Source: an uncultured Zoogloea sp.
GTDB lineage: Bacteria; Pseudomonadota; Gammaproteobacteria; Burkholderiales; Rhodocyclaceae
DNA: 20,855 nucleotides
Reading direction: 5' to 3'
Assembly (NCBI GenBank): GCA_937967645.1
Contig: CALBTT010000167.1
Location: 1-20,855, forward strand
The position numbers and the translations under genes were made by a program. Numbering within the stretch: position 1 is the first letter of the stretch; every line of letters starts with the position of its first letter. The notes beneath the pieces are model-generated. The model saw only the letters and a program-made list of their open reading frames with translations. It ran no database searches and was not told where the DNA came from. This document shows, piece by piece, positions 16,354 through 20,855 of the stretch.

Positions 16354-16376
16354 TCACTAATTCATTGACGTAGTGA
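16354..16376. promoter_or_regulatory. Interrupted palindrome between LysR and MFS genes
   Basis: TCACTA (16354-16359) and TAGTGA (16371-16376) form a perfect 6-bp inverted repeat with an 11-base spacer, a layout usual for LysR-family operators. It sits in the shared 96-bp divergent region and starts four bases from the LysR ATG. Autoregulation and control of the transporter are the likely role. Confidence 0.55.
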
Positions 16377-16446
16377 GCACGATTATGGGCTATTTGGGAA
16401 CCAATCTCCGCCCTATAGTGGCCCGAAAGCCAATCAGGAGTCCTTC

Positions 16447-17655
16447 ATGTTCCATTCCCTGCGCAGCCCGGGCACGCTCGCCGTCACCCTCGCCGCAGCC
16501 GGCATCCTGCTCGTCACCATGGGTGCCCGCCAGTCCGTGGGCCTGTTCCTCGGCCCCATCAACACCAGCACCGGCCTGGGGGTCGCCACCCTGAGCCTGG
16601 CGCTGGCCATCGGCCAGTTCGCCTGGGGGGCCATCCAGCCCGTGGCGGGCGCCCTGGCCGACCGCCACGGGCCTCGCCCGGTGCTGGTCGGCGGCATCCT
16701 GATGCTGGCCCTGGGCAGCGCCCTGACCCCCTTCATGGACAGCGGCTGGGGGCTGATCCTCTCCCTCGGCCTGCTCTCGGCCATGGGCTCGGGCGCCGGC
16801 AGCTTCTCGGTGCTGATCGGCGCGGCCGCCCAGCGCCTGCCCGCCAGCGCCCGCGGAACGGCCTCCGGCGTGATCAATGCCGGCGGCTCTTTCGGCCAGT
16901 TCCTGTTCGCCCCCATCCTGCAAGGCCTGATCCTGGGCGTCGGCTGGATGGGCGCGATGACCGCGCTGGCGGTGATGAGCCTGGCCGCGCTGCCCCTGGT
17001 GGGGCGCCTCACCACGCCGGTGCCGGCCGCTGCGGTGGAGGCCGGCGACACCCACGGCCTGCGCCAGACCCTGCGCGAAGCCCTGCGCGACCGCAGCTAC
17101 CTGCTGCTGCATGCGGGCTTCTTCACCTGCGGCTTCCACATCGCCTTCCTGGTCACCCACCTGCCCGGTGAGGTGGATCTGTGCGGTCTCCCCGCCACCG
17201 TGGCCAGCACCTCGCTGGCCATCATCGGGCTGGCCAACGTGGCGGGCAGCCTGCTGGCCGGCGCCAGCATCGCCCGCTACCGCAGCAAGCACGTGCTGGC
17301 CCTGATGTATGCCTCGCGGGCCCTGCTGATCGCCTGGTATCTGCTGATGCCGCGCAGCGCAGCCGTGTATTACGTGTTCGCCGCCGGCCTGGGGCTGACC
17401 TGGCTGGCCACGGTGCCGCCCACCGCCGGCCTGGTGAGCAAGCTCTTCGGCGTACGCCATCTGGGCACCCTGTTCGGCCTGACCCTGCTCTCGCACCAGA
17501 CCGGAGGCTTTCTCGGCGCCTGGCTGGGCGGCCTGGCCTTGACCCGCTTCGGCGACTTCAGCTGGATGTGGTACGCCGACATGGCCCTGGCCGCGCTGGC
17601 AGCCCTGCTCAACCTGCCCATCCGCGAGCCCGCCCCGCGTGCCGCGGCGGCCTGA
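16447..17655 (+). CDS. MFS transporter
   Basis: Inner-membrane transporter of 402 residues with about twelve membrane segments. ATG 16447 has AGGAG six bases upstream. The loop between helices 2 and 3 (GALADRHGPRPVLVGG) is the major-facilitator signature motif. A cytoplasmic central loop around 195-220 divides the two halves. The overall pattern (GARQSVGLFLGPI, ASGVINAGGSFGQF) resembles monocarboxylate/OFA-type carriers, but the substrate and direction are not evident. It is divergent from a LysR gene and lies 33 bases before a PaaI-like thioesterase gene, which may share its transcript. Confidence 0.9.
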   Translation: MFHSLRSPGTLAVTLAAAGILLVTMGARQSVGLFLGPINTSTGLGVATLSLALAIGQFAWGAIQPVAGALADRHGPRPVLVGGILMLALGSALTPFMDSGWGLILSLGLLSAMGSGAGSFSVLIGAAAQRLPASARGTASGVINAGGSFGQFLFAPILQGLILGVGWMGAMTALAVMSLAALPLVGRLTTPVPAAAVEAGDTHGLRQTLREALRDRSYLLLHAGFFTCGFHIAFLVTHLPGEVDLCGLPATVASTSLAIIGLANVAGSLLAGASIARYRSKHVLALMYASRALLIAWYLLMPRSAAVYYVFAAGLGLTWLATVPPTAGLVSKLFGVRHLGTLFGLTLLSHQTGGFLGAWLGGLALTRFGDFSWMWYADMALAALAALLNLPIREPAPRAAAA

Positions 17656-17688
17656 TTCCATTCATACCACCACCACGGAGACCCACCC

Positions 17689-18120
17689 ATGCCCCCCACC
17701 CTGCGCCCCGAGATCACGCTGGAAGTCCTCAACGAGAAGGGCGGCGAATACCTGCCGGGCTTCCTCGGCATGGAGATGACCGAGCTGCTCCCCGGCAGCC
17801 TGTCCAGCCGCATGGCGGTGCACAAGCTGCACTTCGCCCCCAACGATTTCCTGCACGCCGCCAGCGTGGTGGCCCTGGCCGACACCACCTGCGGCTACGC
17901 CTGCCTGGCCCACCTGCCGCCAGGCGCCGAGTCCTTCACCACCATCGAGCTGAAGAGCAACCACCTGGGCACCGTGCGGGAGGGGTGCATCGTGTGCACG
18001 GCCACCGCCCAGCATCTGGGCCGCAACACCCAGGTGTGGGACGCGGTGGTGAGCGACGAGGCCAGCGGGCGCAAGATCGCCCTGTTCCGCTGTACCCAGA
18101 TGGTGCTGTGGCCGCGCTGA
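17689..18120 (+). CDS. PaaI-like hotdog thioesterase
   Basis: Cytoplasmic protein of 143 residues with the hotdog-fold 4HBT pattern. The central helix segment FLHAASVVALADTTCGYA corresponds to the family's HGG...LAD motif, with Ala-Ala in place of Gly-Gly. It is followed by the strands TTIELKSNHLGTVREG. Proteins of this type hydrolyse acyl-CoA thioesters, often aromatic ones. CGGAGA lies before ATG 17689. It is in line with the MFS gene and convergent with the GGDEF gene, 13 bases away. The natural acyl-CoA is unknown. Confidence 0.88.
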   Translation: MPPTLRPEITLEVLNEKGGEYLPGFLGMEMTELLPGSLSSRMAVHKLHFAPNDFLHAASVVALADTTCGYACLAHLPPGAESFTTIELKSNHLGTVREGCIVCTATAQHLGRNTQVWDAVVSDEASGRKIALFRCTQMVLWPR

Positions 18121-18133
18121 GGGGCGCCGGCAG

Positions 18134-19282
18134 TCAGTGCAGCAGGCGGGTCGCGACCACCTGGTTGCGCCCGCGCAGCTTGGCCTGGTAGAGCTGGCGA
18201 TCGGCCTCCTGCATCAGCTGCTCCACATCCCAGCCTTCGACCGCCTGCAAGGACGCCACGCCGATGCTAACCGTCATGCTGCAGCCGGGCAGCTCCGCCA
18301 CCTGCAGCCTCTCGACCTGCTCCCGGATCCGCTCGGCCACCGCCAGGGCGTTGTCGGTCGGGCACACCAGCAGCAAACCGAACTCCTCGCCGCCCAGCCG
18401 CCCGAGCACATCCTGGGGCCGGACGCACAGCTCCACCGCCCGGGCCAGCGCGCGCAGGGCCGCATCCCCCGCCGGGTGCCCGAACTGGTCGTTGAGCTGC
18501 TTGAAGTGGTCCACGTCGAGCATCAGGAAGCTGACCGGCGACCAGGCGCGGGATGCAAAGCCCATGGCCAGCTGGGCATGGGAAAAGAAGGCGCGGCGGT
18601 TGAAGAGCCCGGTCAGTTCGTCGGTGCGGGCCGCCTGCAGCAGCTCCAGCTCGGTCTTCTCGCGCAGCATCAGCATGTAGCCCACACTGCCGAAGATCAG
18701 CAGGGCAAACAAGCCGAGGAAGACCACGCTGTGCATCAGGTTGCCGACCATCACCGAGACATTGTCGGTGTGCATCACGTAGAACGCCCGCACGACGTTG
18801 ATCAGGCAGTAGAGCAGATAGAAGAAGCCCACCGCCCGGGTGAAGCTGGAGCTGTCCCGACCGAAAGTCAGCCTGTAGGCGGGGATGCAGAAGATCGCCA
18901 CCAGCAGGACGCTGATGCTCAGGTTCATCGCGTTGTAGGAGCCGTCGAACGCGAAGTTGAGCAGCAGACTGGCCAGCCCCAGCACGGCAATCAGCGCATA
19001 GACGCGCTCCAGGCGCGGGCTCCGCCGCTCGATGGCGAGGATGGCCAGGACCTCGAGGACCCATCCCACGATCAGCAGCCCATTGCCCGCCACGTACCAC
19101 AGGAAGAAGGGCAGCACAGGGCGGTGGAAGAACAGGATCCAGCCCGCCGCCTGCGCCACCCGGCCCCACACATAGCGGGAGGGAAACTCATCCCAGGTCC
19201 GGCAGACCACGAAGAAGGAGGCGATCAGCGCATTCCCGAGGGCCAGCAGGAGAATGGTGGTCTTGATATCGATGGCATACAT
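18134..19282 (-). CDS. Membrane-bound GGDEF diguanylate cyclase
   Basis: Signalling enzyme of 382 residues predicted to make cyclic di-GMP. The ATG at 19282 has AAGGAG six bases upstream. The N-terminal half (about 5-215) has roughly six to seven membrane helices forming a sensor I do not recognise. The cytoplasmic GGDEF domain begins at about 228 (TDELTGLFNRRAFF). The active site is GGEEF at 297-301, a functional variant of GGDEF. The inhibitory site RxxD is intact (Arg288-Asp291), five residues before it, so product feedback is expected. It is convergent with the thioesterase gene and lies 98 bases downstream of the rRNA methyltransferase gene. The input signal is unknown. Confidence 0.92.
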   Translation of the reverse strand: MYAIDIKTTILLLALGNALIASFFVVCRTWDEFPSRYVWGRVAQAAGWILFFHRPVLPFFLWYVAGNGLLIVGWVLEVLAILAIERRSPRLERVYALIAVLGLASLLLNFAFDGSYNAMNLSISVLLVAIFCIPAYRLTFGRDSSSFTRAVGFFYLLYCLINVVRAFYVMHTDNVSVMVGNLMHSVVFLGLFALLIFGSVGYMLMLREKTELELLQAARTDELTGLFNRRAFFSHAQLAMGFASRAWSPVSFLMLDVDHFKQLNDQFGHPAGDAALRALARAVELCVRPQDVLGRLGGEEFGLLLVCPTDNALAVAERIREQVERLQVAELPGCSMTVSIGVASLQAVEGWDVEQLMQEADRQLYQAKLRGRNQVVATRLLH

Positions 19283-19380
19283 CGCACGCTCCTTGCCGCA
19301 CTCAGCAGTCAGGGGGGACCTCTCCCTGATTGTCGGAGAGCCGGCCCGCCCAGGCAAGGGCAGATTGGCCGTGGCGCCGG

Positions 19381-20223
19381 CTAGATGCGACGGAAGCGGC
19401 TCAAGCGGACGTCCACGGTGACCTGCAGGGTGCTCAGGGCGGCAGCTCGGGCGCGCCCCTCGGCGGTGGCGCGGAACAGATGCGGCGTCATCAGCAGCAG
19501 GTCGGCGATCAGCGCCGCCCCCTCCAGCCTGGTGGTGTAGCGCACCCTGTCCTGGCCATCCAGGACAAAGCCGGGCGGCGGGGTGAGGTCGAGCGGACGC
19601 TCGGGCTTGAGCACCGGATAGATCACCTCGCGCAGTTCGCGCAGGTGGTCGGGGCCGGCATCCACCTGGACCAGCAGGCCACCCGGCCGGAGCACCCGGG
19701 CGAACTCCGGATACACCGGGAAGCCGAACAGGCACAGCACCCGGTCGAGGGTGGCCGGCAAGACCGGCAGGTTGGCATTGCTGCCCACCACCCAGCCCAT
19801 CCGCCGCTCCTGCCGGGCAGCGGCCAGCACCGCCCACTTGGAGATGTCGAGCCCCAGCACCGCCAGATCCTGCCCCGCCGCCTCGGCCGCGCTGGCCAGA
19901 CGGCGCAGGTAATAGCCCTCGCCGCAGCCGGCATCGAGGCAGGCCAGCGAGCCGTCTGCCGGGCCGGAATCCAGCACCGCCCGGCTCACCGCATCGGCAA
20001 TCGGCGCATACACACCGGTTTCCAGATAGCGTCGCCGGGCCGCCACCATCTCCTTGCTGTCACCGGGGTCGCGGGAGCGCTTCTGCTGCACCGGCAGCAG
20101 GTGGGTGTGCCCCTGGGCGGCGATGTCGAAACTGTGGCCGGAGGGGCAGCGCCAGGCGCTACCCGCCGGAGTGAGCGGCGCGCCGTCCAGCGGGCAGGCC
20201 AGAGCCTGGAAGGGAGTGATCAT
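19381..20223 (-). CDS. rlmA: RlmA-type 23S rRNA (guanine-N1) methyltransferase
   Basis: SAM-dependent methyltransferase of 280 residues. The ATG at 20223 matches the family start, though no clear ribosome-binding site precedes it. The N-terminal zinc-finger region (Cys10, Cys26, His30) and the segment HLLPVQQKRSRDPGDSKEM closely follow E. coli RlmA, which methylates G745 of 23S rRNA. The fourth zinc ligand, Cys in RlmA, is Asp13 here. The SAM-binding motif is LDAGCGEGYYLRRL (about 94-107), followed by VLGLDISKWAVLAAA. It is divergent from the glutathione peroxidase gene. The relative TlrB (G748) is an alternative, less likely by gene context. Confidence 0.88.
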   Translation of the reverse strand: MITPFQALACPLDGAPLTPAGSAWRCPSGHSFDIAAQGHTHLLPVQQKRSRDPGDSKEMVAARRRYLETGVYAPIADAVSRAVLDSGPADGSLACLDAGCGEGYYLRRLASAAEAAGQDLAVLGLDISKWAVLAAARQERRMGWVVGSNANLPVLPATLDRVLCLFGFPVYPEFARVLRPGGLLVQVDAGPDHLRELREVIYPVLKPERPLDLTPPPGFVLDGQDRVRYTTRLEGAALIADLLLMTPHLFRATAEGRARAAALSTLQVTVDVRLSRFRRI

Positions 20224-20376
20224 GGAAAAACAGTCCGGGAGGCCCGTGAGGCGGGCCGGCGGGCCCGATGTTAGCCCACAATCGCGCTGCGGCGCCGGAA
20301 CTCCCGCCCTGTCGCCGGGTCCCTGTCCTGCGGCCCGGCCTGCCGGCCCCCAGAACACTCACCCCAAGGAGACACC

Positions 20377-20855
20377 ATGAGCCAGACCCTCGACAGCATC
20401 CCCCTCAAGAAGATCGACGGCAGCCCTGCCACCCTCGCCGAGCACGCCGGCAAGGTCCTGCTGATCGTCAATGTGGCCTCCCAGTGCGGCCTGACCGCCC
20501 AGTACGCCGGCCTCGAGGCCCTCTACGAGCGTTACCGCGACCAGGGGCTGGTGATCCTCGGCTTCCCGGCCAACGACTTCGCCGGCCAGGAGCCGGGCAG
20601 CGACAGCGAGATCGCCGAGTTCTGCACCAGCCGCTTCGGCGTGCAGTTCCCGATGTACGGCAAGCTCGTCGCCACCGGCCCCGACAAGCACCCCCTGTAT
20701 GCCCAGCTCACGGCCACCCTCCCGGACACCGAGGACCGCGGCCGCGTGGAGCAGATGCTGAAGGGCTATGGCATCGAACCGACGACCCCGCCCGAGGTGG
20801 TGTGGAACTTCGAGAAGTTCCTGATCGGCCGCGACGGCAAGGTGCTGCGCCGCTT
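20377..20855 (+). CDS. Glutathione/thioredoxin peroxidase, BtuE-like (3' end outside window)
   Basis: About 159 codons are visible, cut by the right edge. AAGGAG (20366-20371) precedes ATG 20377. The peroxidatic Cys37 is in NVASQCGLT, the catalytic Gln71 in FAGQEPG and the Trp in WNFEKFLIGRDGKV. Cys83 (FCTSRFGVQFP) sits where the resolving Cys of thioredoxin-dependent family members lies. The usual FPCNQF is FPANDF here, so the optional third Cys is absent. The wording of the C-terminal part is close to E. coli BtuE. It should reduce hydrogen peroxide or organic peroxides in the cytoplasm. There is no signal peptide. Confidence 0.93.
   Translation, partial: MSQTLDSIPLKKIDGSPATLAEHAGKVLLIVNVASQCGLTAQYAGLEALYERYRDQGLVILGFPANDFAGQEPGSDSEIAEFCTSRFGVQFPMYGKLVATGPDKHPLYAQLTATLPDTEDRGRVEQMLKGYGIEPTTPPEVVWNFEKFLIGRDGKVLRR

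Noticed and set aside
16414..16419. TATAGT as -10 element of the MFS gene
   Set aside because: No matching -35 at normal spacing was found, so a promoter call is not supported.
19309..19329. Small TCAGGG/CCCTGA inverted repeat between the GGDEF and rlmA genes
   Set aside because: Only six pairs with a nine-base loop and no T-run on either strand; too weak to call a terminator.
18137..19384. Plus-strand frame of 415 codons opposite the GGDEF gene
   Set aside because: It is a shadow rich in Gln, His and Ala; the minus strand has a full GGDEF domain.

Overview
The window is about 21 kb of GC-rich DNA that looks like a chromosomal segment of a free-living betaproteobacterium, possibly Rhodocyclales-like. 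That assignment is an inference from codon use, gene families and the many LysR/sigma-54 regulators. I found no rRNA, tRNA, CRISPR array, insertion sequence or phage gene. Eighteen complete or nearly complete protein genes are supported, plus a gene tail at the left edge.

Region 1 (1-3701): the last codons of an unknown gene, a hairpin, an OprC/NosA-type TonB-dependent copper receptor, then a LysR-type regulator.

Region 2 (3738-11570) is the most interesting part. An AcoR-like sigma-54 activator (minus strand) faces, across an AT-rich 430-bp control region holding a textbook -24/-12 promoter, a five-gene plus-strand operon. Its genes are a Tat-type Rieske [2Fe-2S] protein, a periplasmic PQQ alcohol dehydrogenase, an outer-membrane barrel of the phenol MetA-pathway type, a DUF1097-like inner-membrane protein, and an AldA-type aldehyde dehydrogenase. 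I read it as an inducible alcohol-to-acid oxidation module. A substrate enters through the barrel and is oxidised to the aldehyde in the periplasm, electrons may pass to the Rieske protein, and the aldehyde is finished by AldA in the cytoplasm. AldA resemblance makes glycols (ethylene glycol, 1,2-propanediol) reasonable candidate substrates, but that is not shown. The dehydrogenase has the Asp-x-Asp pair linked to lanthanide use and lacks the usual vicinal cysteine pair. Strong hairpins lie in two gaps of the operon and after its last gene.

Region 3 (11685-15414) is a compact urate-to-allantoin module in two divergent units. Urate permease and OHCU decarboxylase (uraD) run left. HIU hydrolase (uraH) and the membrane cytochrome-c-fused urate hydroxylase PuuD run right with overlapping stop and start codons. 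All three enzymatic steps from urate to S-allantoin are present.

Region 4 (15433-20855) holds unrelated housekeeping and accessory genes: a LysR regulator divergent from an MFS transporter plus a PaaI-like thioesterase, a membrane GGDEF diguanylate cyclase, an RlmA-type 23S rRNA methyltransferase with one altered zinc-ligand position, and a glutathione peroxidase cut by the right edge.
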